From: Hyphomicrobiales bacterium
GTDB lineage: Bacteria > Pseudomonadota > Alphaproteobacteria > Rhizobiales > Methyloligellaceae
Direction: 5' to 3'
Assembly: GCA_028280515.1 (NCBI GenBank)
Contig: JANQLP010000213.1
Coordinates: 1 to 44,899 of the forward strand
Length of the DNA: 44,899 nucleotides
Shown: in pieces, positions 8,313 to 17,206 of the stretch
Layout: each line of letters begins with the position of its first letter
Position numbering within the stretch: the first letter of the stretch is position 1
Translations under genes and position numbers: made by a program
Notes under the pieces: generated by a model
What the model saw: only the letters and a program-made list of their open reading frames with translations
The model's database searches: none
What the model was told of the DNA's origin: nothing

Positions 8313-9920
8313 ATGGCGGGTACCGGAGGCGATGCTGCCGGTAAAGACTCGTTCCCGATCGAAAATCCGGGAACACATCACACAAATTTCTCTGCCGAAA
8401 AACTTATAGAACACGCGGTCGCGCGGCAGGAGGGCACGCTGACCGACGGCGGCGCGCTCGCGGTCGAAACCGGCGCCCATACCGGACGTGCTGCGCGCGA
8501 CAAATACATCGTGCGCGATGCGACGACCGAGGACGCGGTTTGGTGGGACAACAACCAGGCCATGAGCCCGGACCACTTCGAGGTTCTGTTGCAGGATTTC
8601 CTGGCCCATGCCGAGGGTCGCGACTTGTACATGCAGGAACTGTTTGCAGGTGCCGACGCGGATCACCGTCTGCGGGCGCGGATCTATCTCGAATATGCGT
8701 GGCACGCCCTCTTCATCGGTTACCTGTTGCGGCGGCCGGATGCGTCCGAGCTCGAAGGCTTCTCGCCGGAATTCACCGTCGTGAACCTGCCCAGCTTCCG
8801 GGCCGACCCGCAGCGGCACGGCACGCGCTCCGACACCGTCATCGCCTGCGATTTCACCCGCAAGCTCGTGCTCATCGGCGGCACCTCCTATGCAGGCGAA
8901 ACCAAGAAGTCCGTGTTCGGCTACCTCAATTTCCTGCTTCCCGAAAAAGGCGTCATGCCAATGCACTGTTCGGCCAACGAGAGCCCCGATGGCGGCAGTT
9001 CCGCCGTGTTCTTCGGCCTCTCCGGCACGGGCAAGACCACGCTGTCGGCGGACCCGAGGCGGACCCTGCTCGGCGATGACGAGCACGGCTGGTCGGACAA
9101 GGGCATCTACAATTTCGAGGGTGGCTGCTACGCCAAGACCATCAACCTCTCGCGCGAAGCCGAGCCGGAAATCCACGCCGCCTCGTTGCGCGCCGGCGCG
9201 CTGCTTGAGAACGTGATCGTTGGCGCGGACGGCGCGCCCGATTTCGACGACGGAGCACTCACCGAGAACACACGATCCGCCTATCCGCTGGAGTTCATCC
9301 CGAACGCCAGCAGTTCCGGCACGTCGGAGCACCCGCGCAATATCGTCATGCTGACCGCGGACGCCTACGGCGTACTGCCGCCCATCGCCAAACTGACGCC
9401 GAGCCAGGCCATGTACCATTTCCTGTCCGGCTACACGGCGAAGGTCGCCGGCACCGAGAAAGGCCTCGACGGCGTGCAGGCGACGTTCTCCACCTGCTTT
9501 GGCGCGCCATTCATGCCGCGGCACCCCAGCGTCTACGGCAATCTGCTGCGCGAGCTCATCGCCCGGCACGATGTCGACTGCTGGCTCGTCAACACCGGAT
9601 GGACCAGCGGCGAGTATGGCGTCGGCCACCGCATGCCCATCAAGGCGACACGCGCGCTTCTGAACGCGGCACTCGACGGCAGCCTCGCGAACACGGAAAT
9701 GCGCCGCGATCCGATCTTCGGATTTCAGGTGCCGATTGCGGTTACCGGGGTCGACAGCGCCATCCTCAATCCCCGAGACACGTGGGCCGACAAGGCCGCC
9801 TATGACAAGCAGGCCATGGCTTTGGTGGACATGTTCATCGAGAACTTCGCGAAGTTCGAGTCCCACGTCGACGCCGATGTGCGCAAGGCGGCGCCTGCGA
9901 TGCGTGACGCAGCCGAATAG
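8313..9920 (+). CDS. pckA: Phosphoenolpyruvate carboxykinase (ATP)
   Basis: Converts oxaloacetate and ATP into phosphoenolpyruvate, CO2 and ADP, the first committed step of gluconeogenesis from organic acids. The 535-residue protein is standard length for the ATP-dependent class. The substrate loop SFRADP, the P-loop GLSGTGKT (235-242), the metal-binding segment LLGDDEHGW and the adenine-site region are all present. A GTG nine bases upstream is also in frame, but GGAG at 8301-8304 has proper spacing only for the ATG. pckA next to chvIG is a recognised rhizobial arrangement, and with Ccr/Ecm/Mcd in the same window it fits growth on acetate or other acids. Confidence 0.97.
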   Translation: MAGTGGDAAGKDSFPIENPGTHHTNFSAEKLIEHAVARQEGTLTDGGALAVETGAHTGRAARDKYIVRDATTEDAVWWDNNQAMSPDHFEVLLQDFLAHAEGRDLYMQELFAGADADHRLRARIYLEYAWHALFIGYLLRRPDASELEGFSPEFTVVNLPSFRADPQRHGTRSDTVIACDFTRKLVLIGGTSYAGETKKSVFGYLNFLLPEKGVMPMHCSANESPDGGSSAVFFGLSGTGKTTLSADPRRTLLGDDEHGWSDKGIYNFEGGCYAKTINLSREAEPEIHAASLRAGALLENVIVGADGAPDFDDGALTENTRSAYPLEFIPNASSSGTSEHPRNIVMLTADAYGVLPPIAKLTPSQAMYHFLSGYTAKVAGTEKGLDGVQATFSTCFGAPFMPRHPSVYGNLLRELIARHDVDCWLVNTGWTSGEYGVGHRMPIKATRALLNAALDGSLANTEMRRDPIFGFQVPIAVTGVDSAILNPRDTWADKAAYDKQAMALVDMFIENFAKFESHVDADVRKAAPAMRDAAE

Positions 9921-10032
9921 GCTTCCGGCACCGGACGCGGCGAGACGGGCTCACGCGGAGGATCGCGTCAGCCATGTAAAGGTGCGGCTGCGATTGCCCG
10001 ACTCCGACCGCGGCTGATATGACTTTGCGGTC

Positions 10033-11790
10033 ATGAGAAAACCGAAAAAAGGGAAAGGACGTACCGCGAAGCTGAAGAAGCGTCCGCGGCAGCCGCAGAC
10101 CGTGCGCCCCAAGGAGCCATCGGCCACGGCGCCTTCTGCGGCAGATCTCTACTCCGGCGGGTTCGATTTCACGGCGCCGGTCGGACCGGCAATCGAGACG
10201 GACCTCGTCAACAAGGCCCGCGCGCACCTGCAAATGCAAAAGCCCGACCAGGCGCTTGCCTTCGCGCGGCAGGCGCTGTCGGCCAATCCTCAAGACCCCG
10301 TTGCGCTCAATGTCGCCGGCGTCGCGGCGTTTCAGACCGGACAGCACGAGGCCGGCCTCGACCTGCTTCGCACCGCCGTCGCCTTTGCGCCCGAGAATGC
10401 GGAAGCCCGGACAAATCTCGGCAATGTCCTGGCCGCTCTTGAACAACCGGCGGACGCCGAGGCGGCCTACAAGAGCGCAATGGCCGCCGACCCCGATTAC
10501 GCGGAGGCCGCATTCAATCTCGGTGTCCTGATGGAAGCACAGGACAGACCACAGGATGCGCTCGATGCCTATGAGTGCGCCCTTGAGATTTCGCCAGACC
10601 ATGTTGGAGCGGCCCAGGGCCGGGGCAACGCGCTCAAGGCGTTGAAGCGGCTGGACGATGCGCAGTCCACATATGAAGCGCTCCTGGCACAAAACCCTGC
10701 CCTGCCCGAAGCCAGGACGAACCTCGCTGCCGTCCTGCAGGAGCTTGGCGATTTCGAAGCGGCGGCGCGGGAAGCCAAACGCGCCTTCCAGGCCGACCCG
10801 GACCTGCTCGAGGCGGAATATAACTACGCGATCGCCTGTCAGGAGCTTGGCCGCTACGAGGAGGCCATCGCCGCCTACGCGCATGTGCTGGATGAGGTGC
10901 CGGAGCATGCGCCCAGTGCGCTCAACATCGGCTACGGCCTGCAGCAACTCGGAAAGCTCGACGAGGCCGCGGAGGCCTTCACGCGGGCGATCGGGATCGA
11001 TCCCCATTTTGCCAAGGCCCATGTCAACCTTGCCGACCTGCGGCTGCAGCAAGGCGACCCCAAGTCAGCGCTCGACGTGTGCGACGCGTTCCTCAAGGAC
11101 CATCCGGCCCAGACCGATCTGCTCGCTTTCAGGGCCATCGCGCTCGGCGACCTCGGCGAGAACGAACAGGCGCGGGAACTCATGGATTTTGGACGCTTTG
11201 TCCGACCGGTGCGGGTCACGCCGCCCGAAGGGTATGACGGGCTGGAGGCCTTCAATGACGCCCTGTGCGCGCATGTGCTGGCGCACCCGACTCTGACCTT
11301 CTCGCCGCAAAGCCACGCAACCCGGGAAGGCAAGCATTCCGGCGAGCTGCTTGCCGAGCCGAAAGGCCCGATTGCGGGTCTGGAAGCGGAAATACTGAAA
11401 GCGGCCGCCGCGTATCGCGAAAGCTTCGACGACCACGGTCATCCCTTCGTCGCCCGCAGACCGGACAACTGGACGCTTTCCGTGTGGGGCGTGGTCATGC
11501 AGGCCGCCGGGCACCAGGTCCCGCACATCCACCCGGCCGCCTGGCTGAGCGGGGTTTACTATCCCAAACTGCCCGATATTGTCGGCAGCGACGACAGCGG
11601 CAAGGCCGGATGGATCGAATTCGGGCGTCCGCCCGCGCATTTTCACAACGCCGTGGAACCGGAGACGCATTCGGTTCAGCCCGAGCCCGGTCTGATGGTT
11701 CTGTTTCCCTCCTATTTCTACCACCACACCGTACCGTTCGAAGCCGAAGGCACCCGGATTTCCATCGCCTTCGACCTCATGCCGGCGTAA
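10033..11790 (+). CDS. TPR-repeat protein fused to a putative 2-oxoglutarate/Fe(II) oxygenase
   Basis: A 585-residue cytosolic protein in three parts. Residues 1-40 are strongly basic (KKGKGRTAKLKKRP). About nine tetratricopeptide repeats follow (60-380), with recurrent A-x-x-NLG-x-x-L-x-x-x-G-x-x-x-EA spacing. The last 180 residues match the 2OG-Fe(II) oxygenase group usually found behind TPRs: HIHP at 498-501 followed by WLSGVYY, and FYHHTVPF (564-565) then GTRISIAFD, whose Arg would hold 2-oxoglutarate. Proteins of this plan are thought to hydroxylate a protein or peptide held by the TPRs, but the target is unknown. It stands alone, with gaps of about 110 bases on both sides. Confidence 0.85.
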   Translation: MRKPKKGKGRTAKLKKRPRQPQTVRPKEPSATAPSAADLYSGGFDFTAPVGPAIETDLVNKARAHLQMQKPDQALAFARQALSANPQDPVALNVAGVAAFQTGQHEAGLDLLRTAVAFAPENAEARTNLGNVLAALEQPADAEAAYKSAMAADPDYAEAAFNLGVLMEAQDRPQDALDAYECALEISPDHVGAAQGRGNALKALKRLDDAQSTYEALLAQNPALPEARTNLAAVLQELGDFEAAAREAKRAFQADPDLLEAEYNYAIACQELGRYEEAIAAYAHVLDEVPEHAPSALNIGYGLQQLGKLDEAAEAFTRAIGIDPHFAKAHVNLADLRLQQGDPKSALDVCDAFLKDHPAQTDLLAFRAIALGDLGENEQARELMDFGRFVRPVRVTPPEGYDGLEAFNDALCAHVLAHPTLTFSPQSHATREGKHSGELLAEPKGPIAGLEAEILKAAAAYRESFDDHGHPFVARRPDNWTLSVWGVVMQAAGHQVPHIHPAAWLSGVYYPKLPDIVGSDDSGKAGWIEFGRPPAHFHNAVEPETHSVQPEPGLMVLFPSYFYHHTVPFEAEGTRISIAFDLMPA

Positions 11791-11898
11791 AAAACGCTTA
11801 CGAATTTTGGTGCCGCAAAATCGACACGGACGCTATATTCTCTGCGCCATCCGCCCGCACCGACATACGGGCAATCCAGTGTCTGCCAAGGAAAAAAC

Positions 11899-12462
11899 AT
11901 GATCCGATTTGCGAGTAATCTTGCTGCCCTGTCCGCATCGTTTCTGCTGTTTGCGCAGCCGGCCGTTTCAGGCACGTTTGACTGCAGCGTCGTCTATGAC
12001 GAGTACGACAGCTTCATGAACAAGAACTACCTGATCAAACCGGATGCCTATGTGCGGACGCTTCAGGGCAAGATCTCGCAGGCGGAGACGGGAAATCAGG
12101 CCAACGCGCTGCTGTTGAGCCCGCATCGCTTGGGCATGGGCGCGGCCGTCGTGCAGACCAACAAGAACGCCTACGGCAAGTTCCTGTTCTCCTGGAGCGG
12201 ACGCGGCGATTTGCGCGGCACGCCGCTGCTCATCCTGCGCGATGTGACGACGTTCAAAAACGTACAGGACGGAAACGGACGGCGCGCCTACCGGGAGATT
12301 CGGGTCAGCGCGTCGCAGATGGTCGATCTCGATACGGGACGGGCGACACAGGGCGAGGGCGCGGACATTCGCTACAACGCGTCCGATCCGAAACAGATCG
12401 TGCTCGAGGCGATCAACGGGGCGAAAATCTCATTTCCCATGGAAACGGCCTGCCGGCAGTAG
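11899..12462 (+). CDS. Secreted protein of unknown function
   Basis: I do not recognise this 187-residue protein. It has a clear Sec signal peptide (MIRFASNLAALSASFLLFAQPAVSG, cleavage near residue 25), so it should be periplasmic. The mature part has two cysteines, at FDCSV near the N-terminus and ETACRQ at the extreme C-terminus, that could form a disulphide closing the chain. It looks beta-rich and lacks repeats. Its ATG is preceded by AAGGAAAAAAC, a reasonable ribosome site. Codon usage looks like the neighbours. It lies 37 bases ahead of the M24 gene and may be co-transcribed with it. Confidence 0.75.
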   Translation: MIRFASNLAALSASFLLFAQPAVSGTFDCSVVYDEYDSFMNKNYLIKPDAYVRTLQGKISQAETGNQANALLLSPHRLGMGAAVVQTNKNAYGKFLFSWSGRGDLRGTPLLILRDVTTFKNVQDGNGRRAYREIRVSASQMVDLDTGRATQGEGADIRYNASDPKQIVLEAINGAKISFPMETACRQ

Positions 12463-12499
12463 CAATTTGCCGTGCCGCGGCCGGCCGCGCTGACACAAC

Positions 12500-13672
12500 A
12501 TGCAGGATCGGGGGGCGGGCATTCACATTCATTTCCCTGAAGCCGAGTTCGCCGAACGCCGTGCGAAGGTTGGCGCAGAACTGACAGAGCGCGGCCTCGA
12601 CGCGCTGCTCATGTTCCGTCAGGAGAGCATGTACTACCTGACCGGGTACGACACGTTCGGCTACGTCTTCTTCCAGTGCCTCATCATGACGGCCGACGGA
12701 CGCACCACCCTGCTCACCCGTGCGCCGGACCTTCGCCAGGCGAAGTTCACCTCGGTGATCGACGATGTCCGCGTGTGGAAAGACAGGGCCGAGGCGGAGC
12801 CCACGGCGGACCTGAAGGCGCTTCTCGGTGAACTCGGCCTGAAGGGAACGAGGCTCGGCGTCGAATACGACGCCTATGGACTGACTGCAGCGAACGGCAA
12901 GGCGCTCGATGCCGCGCTCGACGGATTTGCGGAGCTTGAGGACGCATCGGACATCGTGTCCCGGATGCGGCTCATCAAAAGCGCCGCCGAGATCGACCAT
13001 GTACGTCACGCGGCAGAACTCGCCGACGCCGCCTGGGACGCCGCGCTGCAGACTGCCGGGCCCGGCGCATTCGAAGGCGACATTCTCGCCGCCATGCATG
13101 GCGCGGTCTTCCGCGGCGGCGGTGACGACCCGGCGAACGAGTTCATTCTCGGATCAGGTCAGGGCGCGCTGATGTGCCGGTACTTTTCCGGGCGCCGGCA
13201 CCTCGACGCGCAGGACAATCTCACGCTCGAGTTCGCCGGCACCTACCGCCACTACCACTCCTGCCTGTTTCGAACCATTCGCGTCGGCACGTCTTCGGCG
13301 CATCAGAACACGCTCTACGCCGCGGCGCGGGACGCGTTGCAGGCCTGCGAGGCGGCGCTTGTACCGGGGCGCACGGTCGGCGACGTGTTCGAGGCGCATG
13401 CACGGACCCTCGATGCGGCGGGTCTCCAGCAGTACCGGCTCAACGCCTGCGGCTATAGCCTCGGCACGACGTTCGCGCCCAACTGGATGGACTGGCCGAT
13501 GGTGTATGAAGCCAACCCCGTGGTGCTCGCGCCCGGCATGGTGTTCTTTCTGCACATGATCATCTTCGACGACCACACAGGGACGCCGGCCTGTATCGGG
13601 CGGACCAGCCTGGTCACGGCAACCGGCGCGGAGCCGTTGTCGAAGGCCGGTCTCGAACTGCCGGTGCTCTGA
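12500..13672 (+). CDS. M24 family (creatinase-fold) hydrolase lacking the usual metal ligands
   Basis: A 390-residue cytosolic protein with the creatinase N-terminal domain (about 15-150) and the pita-bread M24 domain (about 170-385). Where metallo-M24 enzymes have two Asp, one His and two Glu ligands, the equivalent places read LEFAG (D to E), HSCLFRT (D to C), GYSLG (H to Y), FFLHM (E to H) and IGRTSLVT (E to G). It therefore probably works without metal, as creatinase does, and is unlikely to be an Xaa-Pro peptidase. Ectoine hydrolase (DoeA) and related C-N hydrolases are alternatives, but no doe genes are nearby. The substrate is unknown. Confidence 0.8.
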   Translation: MQDRGAGIHIHFPEAEFAERRAKVGAELTERGLDALLMFRQESMYYLTGYDTFGYVFFQCLIMTADGRTTLLTRAPDLRQAKFTSVIDDVRVWKDRAEAEPTADLKALLGELGLKGTRLGVEYDAYGLTAANGKALDAALDGFAELEDASDIVSRMRLIKSAAEIDHVRHAAELADAAWDAALQTAGPGAFEGDILAAMHGAVFRGGGDDPANEFILGSGQGALMCRYFSGRRHLDAQDNLTLEFAGTYRHYHSCLFRTIRVGTSSAHQNTLYAAARDALQACEAALVPGRTVGDVFEAHARTLDAAGLQQYRLNACGYSLGTTFAPNWMDWPMVYEANPVVLAPGMVFFLHMIIFDDHTGTPACIGRTSLVTATGAEPLSKAGLELPVL

Positions 13673-13673
13673 T

Positions 13674-14783
13674 TTATTTCGGTTCGAGGCGAATGATCTG
13701 GCCGTCGGGCGAATCCGTCAGGACGTACAGATAGCCGTCGGGGCCGGTGCGCACGTCGCGAATGCGTTCGCCGAGTTCATCCAGCAGCGTCTCCTGGCCC
13801 GCTTCCCTGTCACCATCCAGTTTCACTCGGCGCAGATTGCGGTCCCTGAGGGCGCCGACAAAGATATCCCCTTTCCAATCGGGAAACTTGTCGCCGTCAT
13901 AGAACGTCATGCCGGAAGGCGCGATCGACGGGGTCCAGTGCAACACAGGCTGCTCCATGCCTGCCCTCTTCCGCTCGTTGGTGATGACCGATCCGTCGTA
14001 GTTGATGCCGTAAGTGATCGCGGGCCAGCCGTAATTGGCGCCGGATTTGAGAATGTTGACCTCATCGCCGCCTCTCGGTCCATGCTCCTGCGCCCAGACG
14101 ACACCCGTCTTCGGATTGAGGGCCATGCCCTGAACGTTGCGGTTGCCATAGGTATAGATTTCAGGGAGCGCATCCTTGCTGTCGACAAACGGGTTGTCCT
14201 TCGGAATCGACCCGTCGTCGTTCACCCGCGCGATTGTACCCTGGTGGTTCCGGTTGTCCTGGGACCGCTGCATCTGCCCGCGGTCGCCCATGGAGATGTA
14301 AAGCGTTCCGTCCGGCGCGAACACCAGCCGCGAGCCGAAATGGAGCCCGCCGGAAAGTTTGGGTTTTTGGCTGAAGATCGTTTCCACGTCCTTGAGTGCA
14401 TTGCCTTCAAGCCGTCCGCGCGCCACGGCGGTGCCTTGTCCGCCCGCGCCCGGCTCGGCAAAGCTCAGATAGACCAGATTGTTGTTGGCGAAATCCGGGT
14501 GCAGCACGACGTCGAGCAGGCCGCCCTGCCCGACCGCGGCGATTTCCGGCAGGCCGGACACCGGCTCAGACACGGTGCCGTCCGGCGACACGATCCGCAG
14601 CCGCCCGGGCCGCTCGGTCACCAGCATGCGCCCGTCCGGCAGAAAGGCCATGCCCCACGGATGGACAAGGCCCTTGGCGACGGAAACCGTCCGGTACGGC
14701 TTGTCCTGGGCGGAGACAAGCCCGCCAACTGAAACAAACAACAGTGCAACCGCAGTGAACAGAAAAACGCGAAATCCGATCAT
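13674..14783 (-). CDS. PQQ-dependent sugar dehydrogenase family protein (YliI/Asd-like)
   Basis: A periplasmic six-bladed beta-propeller. The 369-residue precursor starts with a signal peptide (MIGFRVFLFTAVALLFVSVGGLVSA, cleavage near 25). Family hallmarks are LVHPWGMAFLPDGRMLVTERPGRL, GGLLDVVLHPDF, the central HFGSRLVFAPDGTLYISMGDRG with the catalytic-type histidine, GNRNVQGMALNP, and EHGPRGGDEVN. Members oxidise aldose sugars to lactones with PQQ as cofactor; no PQQ synthesis genes are visible, so PQQ would be made elsewhere or scavenged. It is convergent with the M24 gene, leaving one base between the stop codons. Confidence 0.9.
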   Translation of the reverse strand: MIGFRVFLFTAVALLFVSVGGLVSAQDKPYRTVSVAKGLVHPWGMAFLPDGRMLVTERPGRLRIVSPDGTVSEPVSGLPEIAAVGQGGLLDVVLHPDFANNNLVYLSFAEPGAGGQGTAVARGRLEGNALKDVETIFSQKPKLSGGLHFGSRLVFAPDGTLYISMGDRGQMQRSQDNRNHQGTIARVNDDGSIPKDNPFVDSKDALPEIYTYGNRNVQGMALNPKTGVVWAQEHGPRGGDEVNILKSGANYGWPAITYGINYDGSVITNERKRAGMEQPVLHWTPSIAPSGMTFYDGDKFPDWKGDIFVGALRDRNLRRVKLDGDREAGQETLLDELGERIRDVRTGPDGYLYVLTDSPDGQIIRLEPK

Positions 14784-14912
14784 TTACCCAAACCTCCTGT
14801 CGTCCCTTTAACGTACGGCAATCTTCAACTCCGGCGCGTCACAATTACGACAACGCCGCCCCGCCTTTCGAATCTGTTGCCGTGCGCGCGCGGCCCCGCT
14901 ACGTAAGGCCCC

Positions 14913-16451
14913 ATGGGACGAACCAAAGCAGTTGTCGCGGCCGGCCACAAGATCACGGCCGAAGCGGCGAGCGAAGTCCTGCGCGAGGGCGGCAACGCGT
15001 TCGACGCGGTCATTGCCGCCATGATAACGGCAACGGTGCCCGAGTTCGTGTTCTCCTCCATCGGCGGGGGCGGGTTCCTGATGGCCAGGCCGGCCGGCAG
15101 CGAACACGCGGTTTGCTATGACTTTTTCGCCCAAACACCGCGGATCAAACGGTCGGAAAACGAACTCGACTTTTACGCCATCCACGCCGACTTCGGACCG
15201 GCGCGCCAGGAGTTCCATATCGGCGCGGGATCGACCGCCACCCCCGGTTTCATTCAAGGGCTTTATGCCATTCACGATGATCTGGGCACCGTGCCGATCA
15301 CGCGGCTGTTCGAGCCGGCGGTCCTCGCCGCACGCGAGGGCGTCACGGTCACCGACCTGCATGCCTACCTTTACACGATCGTCGCTCCCATCCTGACCGC
15401 CAGCCCTTCGGCGGCCGCCTATTACGCGCCGGAGGGAAAGCTTCTGGGAGCGGGATCGCTCTACCGAAACACCGCGCTTGCCGACACGCTCGATTGCGTG
15501 GCGCGCGAAGGCGCGCGGCTGTTCACGGAAGGCGAAGTGGCGCAGGCAATGGTCGCGCAGTCGCTCGAACATGGCGGCCATCTGACGGCGGAAGATCTGC
15601 GGCAATACGAGGTCGAACGCCGCGCACCGCTGAGGTGGCGATACCGCAGCCACGACGCACTGCTCAACCCGGCGCCGGCGGCCAGCGGCACGCTGATCGC
15701 CTTCGGCCTGTCCCTTCTGGAGCACACACTTCGTGAAGGCGCTGCCCCGGACCCGGTGCTGCTGGCGCGCGTCATGGAGGAGACCAATTCCGTCCGCGCG
15801 GCCCTTGGCACCGATCTGAACAGGATCGTTCACCAAACCACCCTGGCGGAGCATCTGGCCGCGCTCCAGGGTCACGCGCCCGCCTCGCGCGGCACGACCC
15901 ATGTGTCCGTCATCGATGGTGCGGGAAATGCCGCAGCCGCGACGATCACCAATGGCGAGGGCAACGGGTACATGGTGGAGGGGTGCGGTTTCATGCTCAA
16001 CAACATGCTCGGCGAAGAGGACCTGAACCCGGGCGGATTTCACAAGTGGCAGCCCGATACGCGGCTTTCCACCATGATGGCGCCGACGATCGTCGCGGGC
16101 CCCGACGGATCGTTGACCGCGCTCGGCTCCGGCGGCTCGAACCGCATTCGCACCGCCGTTCTGCAGGTCATCGTCAACCTGGTCGACCGCGGCATGGATC
16201 TGGAAACGGCGGTCAACGCGGCACGGCTGCATGTGGAGCGCGACGGCATGGTGAGCTACGAGGAAGCCCCCTGGCCCCTCATCTATACCGACGACGACCG
16301 TCAGGCCCTGCTCGAGGCATTTCCGGACGCGCACGGCTGGCCGGACGCCAACCTGTTCTTTGGCGGCGTGCACACGGCCCGGCGCGACGCGCACGGCGGG
16401 GTCGAGGGCGCCGGCGACCCGAGACGGGAAGGCATTGCGGTTGTCGTGTAG
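14913..16451 (+). CDS. Gamma-glutamyltransferase family protein, probably cytoplasmic
   Basis: A 512-residue N-terminal nucleophile hydrolase. The conserved start GHKITAEAASEVLREGGNAFDAVIAA, the GGGGF loop, and the self-cleavage site SRG-T-THVSVID are present, making Thr328 the likely nucleophile after processing. The later GSGGSNRIRTAVLQV segment is also family-typical. Unlike periplasmic Ggt it has no signal peptide and is shorter (about 580 residues is usual). Such cytoplasmic members may act on other gamma-glutamyl compounds or acylated substrates; the substrate is not known. The ATG is chosen because the motif begins within 12 residues. It is divergent from the PQQ dehydrogenase and convergent with the HNH gene. 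Confidence 0.88.
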   Translation: MGRTKAVVAAGHKITAEAASEVLREGGNAFDAVIAAMITATVPEFVFSSIGGGGFLMARPAGSEHAVCYDFFAQTPRIKRSENELDFYAIHADFGPARQEFHIGAGSTATPGFIQGLYAIHDDLGTVPITRLFEPAVLAAREGVTVTDLHAYLYTIVAPILTASPSAAAYYAPEGKLLGAGSLYRNTALADTLDCVAREGARLFTEGEVAQAMVAQSLEHGGHLTAEDLRQYEVERRAPLRWRYRSHDALLNPAPAASGTLIAFGLSLLEHTLREGAAPDPVLLARVMEETNSVRAALGTDLNRIVHQTTLAEHLAALQGHAPASRGTTHVSVIDGAGNAAAATITNGEGNGYMVEGCGFMLNNMLGEEDLNPGGFHKWQPDTRLSTMMAPTIVAGPDGSLTALGSGGSNRIRTAVLQVIVNLVDRGMDLETAVNAARLHVERDGMVSYEEAPWPLIYTDDDRQALLEAFPDAHGWPDANLFFGGVHTARRDAHGGVEGAGDPRREGIAVVV

Positions 16452-16478
16452 GCGATATCGCTTCGGCAGCGGAGCGGT

Positions 16479-17042
16479 CTACGGCTCCAGCTCCGCATCC
16501 CAGTAGAGATAGTCCATCCAGCTTTCGTGCAGATAGTTCGGCGGGAACAGCCGTCCATTGCGGTGCAGCTCGTGCACCGTCGGGCGATACGGTTTCTGCG
16601 CCGGCCACATCTTGGCCTCGCGGGGCATCTTGCCGCCCTTGCGCAGATTGCACGGCGCGCAGGCGGCGACCACATTGTCCCAGCGGGTCAGCCCGCCTTG
16701 CGAGCGCGGAATGAGATGATCGAAGGTCAGATCGTGTTTCGCCCCGCAATACTGGCAGGCGAACCGATCACGCAGAAAGACGTTAAAGCGCGTGAATGCC
16801 GGATAGAGCGCCGGTTTGATGTACGTCTTGAGCGACACGACGCTCGGCAGTTTCATCTCGAATGACGGGCTGTGGATGGCGCGTTCATACTCGGAAACGA
16901 TGTTCACCCTGTCGAGGAACACCGCCTTCACTGCGTCCTGCCAGCCCCACAGCGACAACGGATAGTAGCTCAACGGCCTGTAGTCGGCATTGAGAACAAG
17001 CGCGGGAAAGTTCTCCGGCGACGCTGCTGAGGCATTCAACAT
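16479..17042 (-). CDS. HNH endonuclease family protein
   Basis: A 187-residue protein of the widespread HNH group beginning with a conserved N-terminal segment (ALVLNADYRPLSYYPLSLW). The nuclease fold shows the zinc knuckle FACQYCG and CAPCN, and the active-site DHLIPRSQGG with the later Asn in RWDNVVAACAPCN. A longer frame upstream is possible but adds nothing family-like. Members are nearly universal in Rhizobiales, are single genes, and have no settled function; a housekeeping DNA role is more likely than a restriction system because no methylase or specificity partner is present. It is divergent from phoR across 164 bases. Confidence 0.9.
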   Translation of the reverse strand: MLNASAASPENFPALVLNADYRPLSYYPLSLWGWQDAVKAVFLDRVNIVSEYERAIHSPSFEMKLPSVVSLKTYIKPALYPAFTRFNVFLRDRFACQYCGAKHDLTFDHLIPRSQGGLTRWDNVVAACAPCNLRKGGKMPREAKMWPAQKPYRPTVHELHRNGRLFPPNYLHESWMDYLYWDAELEP

Positions 17043-17206
17043 GACACGGTCTCGCTCAACTCCAGAACCCGGCCGCCTGCCAGGGGAAACCGACTCATTC
17101 GGCTGCCGGGCCATTTGCGAGCGCAATACTAGGCATGTGTGTCGTATCTGTGAAGGCCACAAGAAATTGAGTCCATTTGCCGATTCAGCCCTCTTTGCCC
17201 TAATAG

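Noticed and set aside
8226-9866. 546-codon open frame antisense to pckA
   Set aside because: Same reason: pckA is unambiguous and the antisense translation has no family features.
14808-16394. Very long open frame antisense to the gamma-glutamyltransferase gene
   Set aside because: It mirrors the real gene in GC-rich DNA, has Arg/His/Gly-rich composition and shows no recognisable domain.
10033-16451. A single pathway joining the TPR oxygenase, M24 enzyme, PQQ dehydrogenase and gamma-glutamyltransferase
   Set aside because: Genes point in different directions with separate promoters, and no shared substrate is evident.
16479-17042. Restriction or defence system based on the HNH gene
   Set aside because: No methylase, helicase or other defence partner; this HNH group is a widely conserved single gene.
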